From Halocaridina rubra (Eukaryota; Arthropoda; Malacostraca; Decapoda; Atyidae): DNA of 64,000 bases. Under the pieces are notes generated by a model, which had not been told where the DNA came from, made no database searches, and saw only the letters and a list, made by a program, of their open reading frames with translations. Shown piece after piece: positions 43,042-55,010 of the stretch (position 1 is its first letter; every line of letters begins with the position of its first letter). Position numbers and translations under genes: made by a program. Location of the stretch: the NCBI GenBank assembly GCA_037179515.1, contig JAXCGZ010011553.1:21001-85000 (forward strand), in the 5' to 3' direction.

Positions 43042-44301
43042 CTTAAAATATATATCTATGTTGAGCAGCAGAGTTAAAAACTTTACCAAAGTCTACTGAG
43101 ACCATCCAATATTTAATAATGAAATCACACACAGACTCACCTGCCTCACATCAGAGGTGTTTTAGTTTGTTTTTTTACACTCTAAAGTACATTAAGTGCA
43201 TTACATCGTCTCCACTTACTGATAAGTAGGTCAGGCATGTGTTGAACCCACACTTTGAATAATGCTTCAGGTAAAGACAACTGATCAGGGATGATTTTGC
43301 ACTTAACTCAATGATAACCAACGTAAATTTGTGCCTCAATAGAAATTCTGTTCTAATTTTGTTTACATACTATACTTAGTGTTTAGTCCATGAAATCAAT
43401 ATGTTTCAAGTGACTTTAGATGTTGTGGAAATTAGACTACAGTGTACTTTATAATATAAAATTCATGTTTTGAAGATAAGAATATTTGTCTGCAGTTCTG
43501 ATGGAAATTTTTAATAATCATAAATATATAATGTTCGTCATTCGTTTTAACCGAGTTGGTTTTTGTCACGAGTAATATACTGGCCCTAAAATGGCGCAAG
43601 ATCACTCTGGTAGGTCAAATCATACATCCCTTGGCTCAAACCTAATAAGTCAAGACACAGTAAATTGTAAATGTTTACTTTCACACCCCAAACAAACTTA
43701 TATCTAATTAAATATCTTGACCCACAACATGTTTCCTAACTGGGGTGAACTAATCTAACCAACCTAATATTATGACGAAACAGTTGAGAATACAGAGTAC
43801 ATATTTCAGCACTGCATTTCTTCGTATGTTATGCTATGACTCATTGCATATCTAAATATCATGTGAAATAATGCATATTAACTATGCAAATGACCCTATT
43901 CACTTACACTACACCGCAAAGATAAAAAAGATACTTCTAGAATACAATTCTACACGATCTGTCACTCACATTTCCTTCTATTTACCTTTTCCACAGGATG
44001 ATTAATGTTGATTTGGATACAACATACAAGATAAATTATATTTTTTAGTTGTTTAATCCTATATGCCTATATAATTAATAATTGTTTGATATATAATAAT
44101 TATTTATCAATATTAGACTAAAACAAGCTTATTTTTTTTTCAAAAATAGGCAAATTATTGAAAAGTAAAATAAGTTGTACTTTAAAATTTCTTCGTTAAC
44201 ATTTTATAAGGGCCGACCAGCTGGGCCAAAGAATTGTACACATAGAAGTAATATGGAGAGAGAGAGACTGTAAATATAACGTGATGGAACAGTTCTCTCA
44301 A

Positions 44302-44545
44302 TAACTACCTTAATTAAACATTTTCATTAACATATGATAGATTAGTAAACAATCTTTAATATATCTCCTCTCAATAACTCATTTATATTTTGTGTAATTA
44401 TCTCCATTTTGTACTTATTGATATAATAACTACCTTAATCAACATTCTCATTAACATATGAAACGAGTAAACAATCTTTTAATATATCTCCTCGCAATTT
44501 CTCATTTATATTTTGTGTAGTTATCTCCATTTTGTACTTATTGAT
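44302..44545 (+). repeat. Tandem duplication of ~125 bp at a CR1 3' end
   Basis: AATAACTACCTTAAT, CATTAACATATGA, AGTAAACAATCTTT and CTCATTTATATTTTGTGTA occur twice in order (about 44302-44427 and 44428-44545). The second copy runs into the 3' end of the minus-strand CR1 fragment. Confidence 0.75.
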
Positions 44546-44735
44546 ACTTATCATACTTGTCCTTAAAACTATGAATTGAGTTAGCATTAACTACCTCCTC
44601 GCATAGCAAATTCCAATAAGCACCTACGCTTACACTAAAATTTGTACTTCCTTACATCCTGCAAAGAAGTTTTCTTACTAAGCTTCAAACTATGACCTCA
44701 AGTTCTAGTGCTAGCCATATTAAAATCTCAGCTTT
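44520..44735 (-). pseudogene. CR1/L2-like LINE 3' fragment
   Basis: Matches the 3' ~200 bp of the other copies (AATTCCAATAAGCACC, TGACCTCAAGTTCTAGTGCT). It stops where the RTE 3' end begins at 44736. Confidence 0.7.
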
Positions 44736-46985
44736 AACCCATTTCTATATGGGGTCGCCGTTGTGAATGAGTCGTCTCCATCTATTTCTGTTCTGTTCTT
44801 CATTTTCATCAATACCCTTCCATTGCAAGTCTTCCCCTATACAATCACGCCATCCTTTTCTTGGTCTTCCTCTCCTCCTTCTACCCGGAATTTTTATCTC
44901 CATTGTATGTCTTCCAACATGATGTTCGTCCCGTCGTAACAGGTGTCCGTACCATCTAAGCCTTCCCTCTATTTTCTTTGATCATTCAACTACCTTTGTC
45001 GATCCTCTTATATACTCATTCCTAATTCTATCCTTTCTTGTTACTCCAGACATCCCATCAACATTCTCATCTCTGTTACATCCATCCTCTTCTCCTCCAT
45101 CTTCCTCATACTTGCTGTTTCTGTTCCATATAACATAGCTGGTCTTACAACGGTCCTGTGAAACTTTCCCTTCAATATCGGTGGTACCTTCTTGTCACAG
45201 AGAACACCAGATGCAGATCTTTAGTTATTCCATCCTGATTGAATTCGATGTCTCACTTCTTGATCCATGCTTCCTCTAGCCTCTACTATGGACCCCAAGT
45301 ACTTGAACTTCTGTACTCTATTTCTTCCCTATCCATTCCTATGCCATGTCCACCATCCTCAGCAATGTTGACATACATATATTTGGTCTTTGACCTGATT
45401 ATCCTCATTCCTCTCTCCTCAAGTGATGATCTCCATCCCTCCAACTTCTCCGCCAAATCCTTCCTCCTCTCTGCACACAATACAATGTCATCTGCATATA
45501 ATATGCACCATGGCACTGCTTCTCTCACATCTTTGGTCATTACATCCATCACCACATTGAAGATGAATGGACTAAGTGCCGACCCCTGCTGTAATCCAAC
45601 TCCTACCTCAAATCCATCTGTCTCTCCAACACTGCTTCTCACTCTGGTATACACATTCCTATGCATCTCCTGAATAATTCTAACATACTTTTCCAGTACC
45701 ATCTTCTCCCTCAAACATCTCCATATTTCCTTTCTAGGCACTCTGTTATAGGCCTTTTCAAGGTCTATGAAAACCAGGTGCAAGTCTCGTTGTTTTTCTC
45801 TGAATTTCTCCATCAGCTGCCTTATACAAAATATTCCATCTGTTGTGCCACTTCCCTCCATAAATCCCAGCTGTTCTTTTCCCTATTCTTACTTTTCTCT
45901 TAGCCTGCCATCTATCATTCTCTCCAGTATCTTCAGCGTGTGAGACATTAGCTTAATGCCTCTATAATTGCTACATTCTTGGACATCACATTAACCTTTA
46001 AATATAGGTATTAATATACTTTCCCGCCACTCTTCTGGTATCTTTTCCTGTTCAGAGATTTTTGCCATAAGATCATACAAGATGTTTACCCCTACCTCTC
46101 CCAAGGCTTTCCAAACTTCAACAGGAATCAAGTCAGGTCCTGTTGCCTTCACATTCTTCATTTTCTTTAAGGCATGCATCACTTCTTCCCTAGAGAACCT
46201 CATTACCATTCCCAGGTTTACATGTCAATAATCTCTAATAAGTCTTTCATTTTCTTCATTTAGCAGTTGCTCAAAATACTCCTTCCATCGTTTCAGGATG
46301 TCTTCTTCCTTCTTTAGGACCGTACCATTTCCATCTTTAATTTGTTTAATATGGGTGATGTCCTTTGTACTTTTATTTCGTACCTTTGACATTTTGAACA
46401 TCTTGCTTAAACCTTCCTTACTTTCCAGTTCATCATAAACCTCATCATATGCCCTCGCCTTGGCTAGAGCTACTACCTTTTTTACTTCTTTGTTTCTCTC
46501 CCTTAATATTTCTCTGTCTTCCTGCAACTGTGACTCTTCAGATTTCTTCTTTGCCTCCTTCTTACCTTTTACAACCTCCCTTATACCCTCCTCCCACAAC
46601 CAGCTTTCCTTTTCTTCCCATACTTTTCCAGATGTTTCCTTCAGTATTTCCCTTCCATGCCTTCTAATCACGGATGCAGTATGCCTCCACCATTCCTCCA
46701 CATCTTCGATTTCCAGATCAATCTCTCCCAACACTCTTCTCCTAAACTCTCTCTTCTCATCATTATCCCACCCTGACAATTTATACGACCTGATTTTCTT
46801 TACCACATTCGTTTTCGTTTTTCTTTCTCTTTTTATCTTCAGGTCCTCACACAGAAGCCTGTGTTGGAGGGCTATATTGTCGCCTGGGATAACTTTACAA
46901 TTCTTAACTTCCACCAGCCTTGATCTATTGTAAAGGAAGTAATCTATTTGAGAGCATCTACCACCACTCCTGTACGTTATCAAGT
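44736..46985 (-). pseudogene. RTE-type LINE, nearly complete ORF2
   Basis: Minus strand. It begins inside the endonuclease (GGRCSQIDYFLYNRSRLVEV; ALQHRLL), followed by a long charged linker with coiled-coil character and the RT: FSREEVMHALKKMKNVKATG, IPEEWRESILIPIFKG, LVFIDLEKAYNRVPRKEIWR (A box), VGVGLQQGSALSPFIFNVVM (B box) and WCILYADDIVLCAERRKDLA (catalytic ADD). After 45286 the C-terminal part runs in broken frames to a 3' end with CGGCGACCCCATATAGAAAT. Frame changes near 46215, 45990 and 45290 and a missing 5' end make it inactive. RTE clade by motif order. Confidence 0.85.
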
Positions 46986-46989
46986 GCTC

Positions 46990-47940
46990 CCCATTTTGTA
47001 CTTATTGATACTTATCTTACTTGTCCTTAAAACTGTGCATTGAGTTAGTATTAACTACCTCCTCGCTTAGCAAATTCCAATTATCAACTACTCTTACACT
47101 AAAAAAAAGTACTTCCTTACATCCTGCAAAGAACTTTTCTTACTAAGCTTCAAGCTATGACCTCTAGTTCTAGTGCCAGCCATATAATAATATCAATCCC
47201 TATCCACTCTGTCAACCATGAAGGAATTTAAAAACCGTCACTAGCTTCGACTTATGGTAAGTCTAATTCTTTCAGCCTCTCATCATAACTAAATTTGCGT
47301 ATTTCTGGCACCAGTTTCGTTGCATGTCTCTGAACTTTTTTCAGCTTAACTACGTGCTTTTTAAAGTGCAGATGTCAAAAGGGGGCTGCATATTCAAGCT
47401 GTGGCCTCACATAAGTTACATAAATATTTCTGATCATTTCCTTGTTCATGTGCCTGAATGCTACCCTTGCATTTGCTAAGAAAACATATGTGCACTGACT
47501 ATGCCATTTATATGAATTTTTAGAGACAAATCGACCTGTATATTTACTCCTAGATCTCTCTCATTCTCTGTCTCTTGAAGTTGTACTTCTGCCACCGAGT
47601 AATCAAGCTTGAGCCTTCTTGCACTTGAAATCTTCCTGAAGTTCTCTACCATTGTTCTCGTTTCTTACTGTTTTCACAATCTTTGCATCATGTGCAAATA
47701 TATTCATGAATGAATTTACAGACTCAGGTAGGCCATTTACATATACAAAAATGGCCCTAAAACTGAACCCTGTGGAACTCCAAAACTAACTCTTCTCCAT
47801 TCAGACACCGAGTGTCTTATTCTAACCCTCTGTTCCCTTCCTTCTAAGTATGTTTTTATCCATTCCAAGACATTTCTACCTATTCTTGCGTGCATGTATG
47901 TGTAAATGAATGTAGGCATGTATGATGTACTGTAGTTACT
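46990..47940 (-). pseudogene. CR1/L2-like LINE, 3' half
   Basis: Minus strand: 3' end near 46990 and the VRIRHSVSEWRRVSFGVPQG to SVLGPF segment (RT B box) at about 47740-47860. It breaks off near 47930. A shorter copy of the same family follows at once. Confidence 0.75.
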
Positions 47941-48254
47941 TAATTGTGCTTACGGGAAAGAGCCCCAAGCTCCTAACTTCCCGTCTCTTGATCGGTTCCA
48001 TTTTGTACTTAGTGATACATATCATACTTGTCCTTAAAACTATGGATTAAGTTAGCATTAACTACCTCCTCGCTTAGCGAATTCCAATTATCAACTACTC
48101 TTACACTAAAAAAGTACTTCCTTACATCCTAGTGAAAAGTTTTTTACGAAACTTCAAACTATGACCTCTAGTTCAGTATCCACTCTGTCCTAATCATGAA
48201 GAAATTTAAAAACTGTCACCATATCCCCCTTCAATCCTCTCGCTTCGAGTGATG
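47941..48254 (-). pseudogene. CR1/L2-like LINE, part left of the gag-only element
   Basis: Starts with the CR1 3' end (TTAATTGTGCTTACGGGAAA) and runs to GCTTCGAGTGATG. The family's next bases (GTAAGTCTAATTCCC) appear at 54617, on the other side of the inserted element. Confidence 0.8.
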
Positions 48255-48466
48255 AGGGTGGGGGCATTGAGGCGTCGAAGTTGTGTTGTACTCTAGAATA
48301 AATATAAGCAAAGGAATCACTGCTTGTCCATTCTTACCTTGTACCCGTCTGGTACTAATAATTATAACATAGTAATTTAACATTACGTCAGTGGTGACAA
48401 ACGGTGAGATAACCCAGTCATCTTACAAAGTGTGAATTCAAATGGAAGTCCAAAATTCATACGACA
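48255..48466 (+). repeat. Left terminal direct repeat
   Basis: AGGGTGGGGGCATTG to ATTCATACGACA, 212 bp, matched by 54405-54616 at a constant offset of 6150 with no difference found. Confidence 0.9.
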
Positions 48467-48557
48467 ACTTGGTGGCAGCGGTGGGATAACCCAGTCATCT
48501 TACAAAGTGTGAGTTCAAATGGAAGTCCAAAATTTATACGACAACTTGGTGGCAGCG
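48404..48557 (+). repeat. 77-bp tandem duplication of U5 plus primer-site region
   Basis: Units 48404-48480 and 48481-48557 (GTGRGATAACCCAGTCATCT ... GGTGGCAGCG) differ at only a few positions. The first straddles the end of the terminal repeat; the second contains the ORF's start codon. Confidence 0.9.
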
Positions 48558-49268
48558 CAGTACGGATCATCACGCCTGGAAAACATACAAAGAGACTCTC
48601 ATATCAGAAGAAACCAGTGCAAAGAAAAGAAAATAAGAATGGCAAAAGCAGAAATCCAACATCTCCCAATTCAAGAAATGAGTGACGAGGCCAAACACCG
48701 GAGAATTCTCGAACTGGAGGAGCACGTGTGGCGCCTACAAACTCCTGCCGACGCCGCTCCGTCGAGAAGGAACTTGGTCGACGCCGACAGTGAAACCGAC
48801 GCCTCAAACATCGACGAACAGCCGGCCGCTCCGAACCCCGTGGTGACACAGGGAACGCAGCAGGCCATGCCCCCACCCCGTGCCCTGGTTGTAAAGACGC
48901 CTCGAGTCAAAAATTCACTTTTATACCTCGACGGCGCAAATGTAAAAGACCGTGAATGTCCGTCCATAATTCCCGCGACCGACTTCCTGAAATACTTGGG
49001 TCTGCGGATGAGAAGTGACGAGTGCTCAAATAGAGAATATTATAAAACTTTGAAGGAACTATTCCTAAGATATTTCTTAGTAAGCCGAAGTGTGACCGGA
49101 GCATTGAGTGAAAATGCCCATTACAAGAAGTATAAGTTGCCGGATCCGACCAAGAAGACGGCGATTCGTCGATTTTACTCGAAGAGAAGAAGGAGAACCC
49201 CCTCCTTCCTTGCCTTCTGCCATGAAGTTCTTCAGGACCACCTCCTTAAAATAGCTAAGTACTTGTGA
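48519..49268 (+). CDS. Gag-like ORF of the non-autonomous LTR element
   Basis: The 249-residue ORF starts within the duplicated U5/primer-site unit (MEVQNLYDNLVAAQYG). Residues ~17-75 are basic and heptad-like (probable coiled coil: KKIRMAKAEIQHL, ILELEEHVWRL), then a Pro/Ala-rich linker (~75-130). A compact C-terminal part (~145-249, ATDFLKYLGLRMRSDECSNR; ELFLRYFLVSRSVTGALSEN) ends in a basic RRFYSKRRRR stretch and helices. There is no zinc knuckle and no protease or RT motif. The C-terminal part has the general look of a BEN domain, but this is a weak impression. The 48700-48900 stretch is more GC-rich than its surroundings. Function unknown; gag by position. Confidence 0.65.
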   Translation: MEVQNLYDNLVAAQYGSSRLENIQRDSHIRRNQCKEKKIRMAKAEIQHLPIQEMSDEAKHRRILELEEHVWRLQTPADAAPSRRNLVDADSETDASNIDEQPAAPNPVVTQGTQQAMPPPRALVVKTPRVKNSLLYLDGANVKDRECPSIIPATDFLKYLGLRMRSDECSNREYYKTLKELFLRYFLVSRSVTGALSENAHYKKYKLPDPTKKTAIRRFYSKRRRRTPSFLAFCHEVLQDHLLKIAKYL

Positions 49269-51007
49269 TCTGTATCCAGTGAGTAATGGGACAATTAGTA
49301 AAAGAAATTGAGGTCGGTGGACGCCGCCATTTTATCTTGTAGTTATGCTTTGACTCAGCCAACCCGCTTATAAGGGGTGTGGCGCTTAATAAGTTGATAA
49401 AAGTAGAATTTCTGTACCCATTACTAACATGGATAATTTGTACTAATAGCTATAAGCAGTAATAAACTCCATTTTTGTTATAATTTGAGTAATATAAAGA
49501 ATTTGCGTTGGAAGTGCGTTCCATTTATTTGTATTAATGCCTAGATTGAATTTTAAGAACGCGAATGTATCGATTTTTAATTGAAAAATTTAATGCACGT
49601 GAAATCACTGTTACAGTATATTAATTTCTTAAGTGTAAGAATTATAGTGAGTAATATACTTGAATCTGCTTTTAAGGTTTTACTTAGAACACGTGTGATT
49701 TTCGAGAAAGGAATGTGGAAGTGACCATTCGATCTCCCAACCTCGTTATTATAAATCTGTAGTAATTGTACTGATCCTTGATATTTAATGCACGTGAAAT
49801 CATTGTTATATTAATTTCTTAAAGCGTAAGAAATCGAGTGTTAAGATTGCGCCTGTTTTCAAGGTTCTTTCTTTTTTTGTTTGTTTTTTTCTCCGGGGGA
49901 GTAATGTTTTAGCGAAAGAAAGACATAAATGACAGATTGTTTTTTAATGTTGTTATGATGAAGGGATTAACATTACGATACGTGTGTGGCATTTTATTTT
50001 TGAAGAATAAGAAATTTTGTGATATTGTTTAGAGATGAGTTTTTTTATTTCGCGCTATGCAGGCGAAAGTAAGAGTAAATTAGAGTAATTTGTGCTGTCC
50101 TAGAATAGGGAAGGTTTTTCAGTGTCACCCTAATGTAGCTTCAAGGGAGTAGAATGTTTGTTTGTTCGTTAGAATGGGACCTAGGACTGGTGAGGCAGTC
50201 TGTGACCGTGCGGCCCAACCGAGATTTCACCTTTACTCTCCTTTATCGGGGTAAGGGATGGGAAATTTTCCATAGACAGAGAGAAAGGGAATGCAAGTTT
50301 GAATGTGAGCGCATGTGAGCGAATGAGTATAATGAGTGTAATAGGGGTATAATGGGGGGGGGTTGCTCTAGGGGGTGAAATCGCGGAAAGCACCGTTAGG
50401 AAGCACGATTGGGGAGTCTCTGCAAAGATCGTTCCCCTGCTCCGCCAGGTCCTTCTGCATGCCATATCAGAGTGTATTTATGGGAGGTGATGCGCTGTTG
50501 CAATATCTAGTGAGGGATATGTTTGAGAAGGTAATTCTCCACCTGCCCAGATATGGTTGAAATGCCGAGTTTGTTTTATTTTTGTTTTGTCCCCTACTCC
50601 GCCATTGAGATTATTATTCGATTTCCGAGAGATTCCAAGATAGATGTTACGTGATAAAGGACGTGAATCTATGAATGATTCTTTATTTTCTTTGCTAGCT
50701 GCAGTATATACATTATTTGTCTGAAGAGATATGTTAGATTGATAAAATAAAACTTTGCGAGTTTTAGCCATGATAATGTTTTATCAAAATTATTTCAGCT
50801 TGGTCATAAAGAAAGAGTGAGAGCTGACAATAAACGTAAGACTCTATCGATAGTCATTGCTTACGTTTGTTCACTTTCATTTGTTTATTATGTTATTTTT
50901 AGAAATACTCTGCGACGATTTTTTTATTTTCACTACAAGTTGAAGGACGAAGGCAAGTCTCAGCTGACACATGGGTGAAAACCGCAACGTATTTCACGGT
51001 CGCCCAG

Positions 51008-51076
<69 letters not shown>

Positions 51077-52360
51077 CCTTTCACTCGACTCTGAGCCTGA
51101 CAGAGGCTCCGTTCAATGCTAAAAGAACGTTGCTGTCTTTGATTTTTTGTGTGTGTTTTTTCCAGCGAAGCTAGGCGATAATTGTACCTACATTTTATTT
51201 CAGTTGATAGATTGTTGCATGCTGTTATTGCATAAATACTGATAAGACATCGGTAGTACCGCCATTTGCATAAATGTTTGTGCCACATGTCGCAACTGTT
51301 TAGAGAATAGATAGAACTCCCATTGACAAATTGTGGAGCCAGCGAGTTGCCACTTATGGTATATATATATACATTGATTATGACAGCAGGAATTTAAATA
51401 TTAAAAGAGACTGTGTTAGAATGAGCATTGCCATGAAGTATAAGTATAGAACTCTGTTCTTACTTCTGAATGCCAGTCTCCATTGTATATATATTGATAT
51501 TTCTGATTCAGTATATTTATTTTTTATTGTTTATTATTCTTATTTTTTGATCATGATTATTAGTAATGCTATTATGTTGACTGATATTGTTGCTATCTCT
51601 CAATGGCCTGTTGCTATTATTTTTGAAAGGAAATCAGCAGTAACTTGATGATTTGTATCTTTTATCTGAATTCATACTTGATGTTACTGTAGCCACCGCT
51701 AATAAGAATGTTTCTTTAGTGGCTTTTCTCAGCATTTAATGATTGTTCTTTTTGACATTTATAGTAGAGTAATGCTATGTAGCAGTTGCTAAGTCCTAAG
51801 TATCTTGGAATAATAATCTAGTTGTGTAGACACATACCTTCCATTACCACCCTATTCCTAGGCAGCCCCGACCTGCAAGTTCTAAAAGTCTTTAGATTTT
51901 GTCCGCTCAGACAAGTCCCTAGTGCCCATTGAATAGAGATTGCAATCACTTGCAGTTGCAGGGGAGGCAAAGTATAGCCTCGATTACCAACGTATGGTCA
52001 TTGTTGGTACCCTGAAGTCATAGGGAACCTTTCTTACAACTGTAGTAGTGACAGAGGTTCAAATTTTCATCCCGAGATCTGCTTCGAAGGTACGTGTGGA
52101 TGGCCGTACGGAAGAGAATCGCTGTGATGTTGCAGGTCTCCTGCGTGGTGGTCTTAGTCAAGATCGGCCGAGGGCGGGACGAGGAAGCCGGGCTGGAAGG
52201 ATTAGCGGATGGGCCCAGTCCTTGTCCTTTTTGTCTTGCCTATCCGAGTAACTGAGATATGGCAACAAACCTGGGCCTGCAGCAAGGACAGCGAGGGAGT
52301 GAAAAAAATAGAATCCCCGAGGGAAACCGTGGAATCGCACCTAGCAAGAATTCATGAGCA
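49269..52360. other. Interior of the element, no coding region seen
   Basis: Spacer with many short repeats (for example TTAATGCACGTGAAATCA at about 49590 and 49787) and a CT microsatellite at 51010-51073. No RT, protease or integrase motif was found in any frame. Confidence 0.55.
51010..51073. repeat. (CT)n microsatellite
   Basis: A CT tract of ~64 bp. Confidence 0.95.
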
Positions 52361-52363
52361 AGG

Positions 52364-52768
52364 GACAGAGAAATTAAAAGTCGTCCTAGACAGAGAAATT
52401 AAAAGTCGTCCTGGACAGAGAAATTAAAAGTCGTGGACAGAGAAATTAAAAGTCGTCGTGGACAGAGAAATTAAAAGTCGTCCTAGACAGAGAAATTAAA
52501 AGTCGTCCTAGACGGAGAAATTAAAAGTCGTCCTAGACAGAGAAAACGAAAGTCGTCCTAGACAGAGAAATTAAAAGTCGTCCTGGACAGAGAAATTAAA
52601 AGTCGTCCTAGACAGAGAAACGAAAGTCGTCCTAGACAGAGAAATTAAAAGTCGTCCTAGACAGAGAAATTAAAAGTCGTCCTAGACAGAGAAAACGAAA
52701 GTCGTCCTAGACAGAGAAATTAAAAGTCGTCCTGGACAGAGAAATTAAAAGTCGTCCTAAGACAGGGA
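52364..52768 (+). repeat. 25-bp minisatellite, about 16 copies
   Basis: The unit GACAGAGAAATTAAAAGTCG plus TCCTA repeats at 25 bp, with variants (TCCTGG, AACGAAAGTCG, shortened GTCGTGGACAG). 25 is not a multiple of three, so it is not a protein repeat. It lies within the interior of the LTR element. Confidence 0.9.
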
Positions 52769-54404
52769 GAACAGTCCAAAAAAATAAAAGTTTTAAACTA
52801 CTTTAAAAAAAAAACCATGTAATCTTAATGAAATCCCAGAAACAAGGAGATCCCCATACATGTCATAACTGTAGTGAAAAGAGAGGAAAAGAAACACAGA
52901 AATATTTTAAAATATTTTAATAATACCTTTAGAAGCCACGTAAACGAGAAAGAAAAATAATCCCTATACATGTCCAAACTTTAGTGAAGAGAGAAAGAAG
53001 GGTATTTAAAAAATCCCTTATTAGTTAATTAAAATTACCCCCGTATTAGAACTGAAAAAATGGGAAAGAAAATGTCCCCACCGTCTTTTGTGCTAAAAAA
53101 GACAAAATATTTTTATTTTTATGTTTATTTTTTTTTTGTTTTGCTAGCTTTAAGATAATTTTAAGCGAAAACTCAGAGTCTCCCTTAGATATAGTGTTGA
53201 ATAAGTGCCATTGATAAATTGTATGATTTGAACTAAGATTAATAAGTTGTTTTCTGCTTAAATAATATTAGTGTTTTGTTTTAGCATTATTATTATTTGA
53301 ATTATGATTTAATCTTTAGGTTCATTAAGTTTTTATATTAAGTGGTCTCTGAATAGTAATTGGATATAGAGACAGTAAATGTTTTGACTTTACACACAGT
53401 AAAACATGTTTTGTTTCAGGAGTAGTTTTTAAAGCTTAATTTTAAGACAAATCAATGCCCCTAATAATGATAGGAATAGAATTTATGAAGGTAAGGTCTC
53501 TTATAGAAATTACTGTTGATGTTATGGTCTATATCATTTTAAATGTGTATACATGCCAATACTCTACCTCATTTGTTTGCTAATGTGCTACATAAGTCAT
53601 AATTCTACTGTAATTAACTCAATTTTGTCTTTTAAAGAAACGAGAGAAGTAGATGAATTAATGTTTTGATTTAAACTGACTTTTGATCTTAATTAATGTT
53701 TGATATTAGTTACACACTGAAATTATACTATATATATATTATGTTTGTATAATTTGTTTAGGGTTCATAGAAATAGGATTTCTTAGATGATAGCTTAAAT
53801 AATTCGGCCCCATTTCTATTGTAAACTAATGTTAGCTAGGATATGTCCGAGAGCTCTCGGAAAATTAGCCCATGCTTCGACTGAAATAAGAGATATTTCA
53901 GTTTTGGTTGGGAGGGATGTCGTATGACTTCCGTCATGCTGAAGCCAGTCCGTCATGCTGAAGCCAGAATCTGAAACTTGTAACAAATCTTGAGGGGTAA
54001 CGGTTGGTCGAGGGCACAGATATTTTATTACAATGTTTGTAGAAAGTGTCAAGGAGATATATGACCGGAACCGTGAGACTTAGGATCTGGCATCGAGTAC
54101 CGGGAGAAGGGCAGGAAAGGCCAGGAAGTTAGCCATTTCCTAAACCACATGAAACACAAACATGTGGCCCGTACGTAAGTACATGCCCTGGAGAGATGCC
54201 CAATAGCTCCTCCCCGGAAGTAGGCGGGATTCCACTTTGAACCTGGCGTTGATTGGCAGGACTAGATGTCACTTGATTTCATTGGCAGAATTGGATGTCA
54301 AGCCACGCCCTGCCCCTGGGGGTATTTCAAGAGCCACCCAGGGCAGAGACAGTTAGTTAGAACTTTGCCAGGGGCACGAATAGATCATAGATTGTGATAG
54401 TCAT

Positions 54405-54616
54405 AGGGTGGGGGCATTGAGGCGTCGAAGTTGTGTTGTACTCTAGAATAAATATAAGCAAAGGAATCACTGCTTGTCCATTCTTACCTTGTACCCGTCT
54501 GGTACTAATAATTATAACATAGTAATTTAACATTACGTCAGTGGTGACAAACGGTGAGATAACCCAGTCATCTTACAAAGTGTGAATTCAAATGGAAGTC
54601 CAAAATTCATACGACA
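54405..54616 (+). repeat. Right terminal direct repeat
   Basis: Matches 48255-48466. Upstream, 54060-54400 has a promoter-like, more GC-rich character and may be the U3 part missing from the left copy. Confidence 0.9.
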
Positions 54617-55010
54617 GTAAGTCTGATTCCCTCAGCCTCTCCTCATAACTGAAATTGCGTATTTCTGGCACCAGTTTCGTGACATGTCTTTGAACTTTTT
54701 CAGGCTGAACTACGTGCTTCTTCAAGTGCGGATTCCAAAAAGGGGCTGCATATTCAAGCTTTGGCCTCACATAGATTACATAAATATTTCTGAACATTTA
54801 CTTGTCCATGTGCCTAAGAAAGCATATGATGCCCTTACTATGCCATTTATATACATGTCTGGAGACAAATCGGCCAGTATGTTTACTCCTAGATCGCTCT
54901 CATTCTCTTGTCTTTTGAAGTTCTACTCCTGGCACCGAGTAGTCAAGCTTGGGCCTTCTTGCACTTGAACCCATTCTCATTACCTTACATTTTGAAGTAT
55001 TGAATTTCAT
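54617..55010 (-). pseudogene. CR1/L2-like LINE, part right of the gag-only element
   Basis: Continues the copy at 47941-48254: YVRPKLEYAAPFWNPHLKKH, VQRHVTKLVPEIRNFSYEER on the minus strand. It fades near 55010. Confidence 0.8.

Larger units (their letters stand above)
48255..54616 (+). mobile_element. Non-autonomous LTR element with gag-like ORF only (TR-GAG type)
   Basis: Terminal direct repeats of 212 bp (48255-48466 and 54405-54616) appear identical base for base. They contain AATAAA and end in CA. After the left one comes ACTTGGTGGCAGCGGTGGGA, which fits a tRNA primer-binding site of Ty3/gypsy type. One ORF (48519-49268) follows; the other ~5.1 kb holds no reverse transcriptase, protease or integrase, only spacer, a CT run and a 25-bp minisatellite. 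It lies in a CR1-like copy with flanks GAGTGATG and GTAAGTC that join without loss or duplication. The repeat starts AGGGTGGGG, not TG, so the left LTR may begin inside R and lack U3. Confidence 0.75.

Noticed and set aside
52048..52427. Host gene upstream of the 25-bp repeat
   Set aside because: Short overlapping ORFs without similarity, within the LTR element, running into a non-triplet minisatellite.
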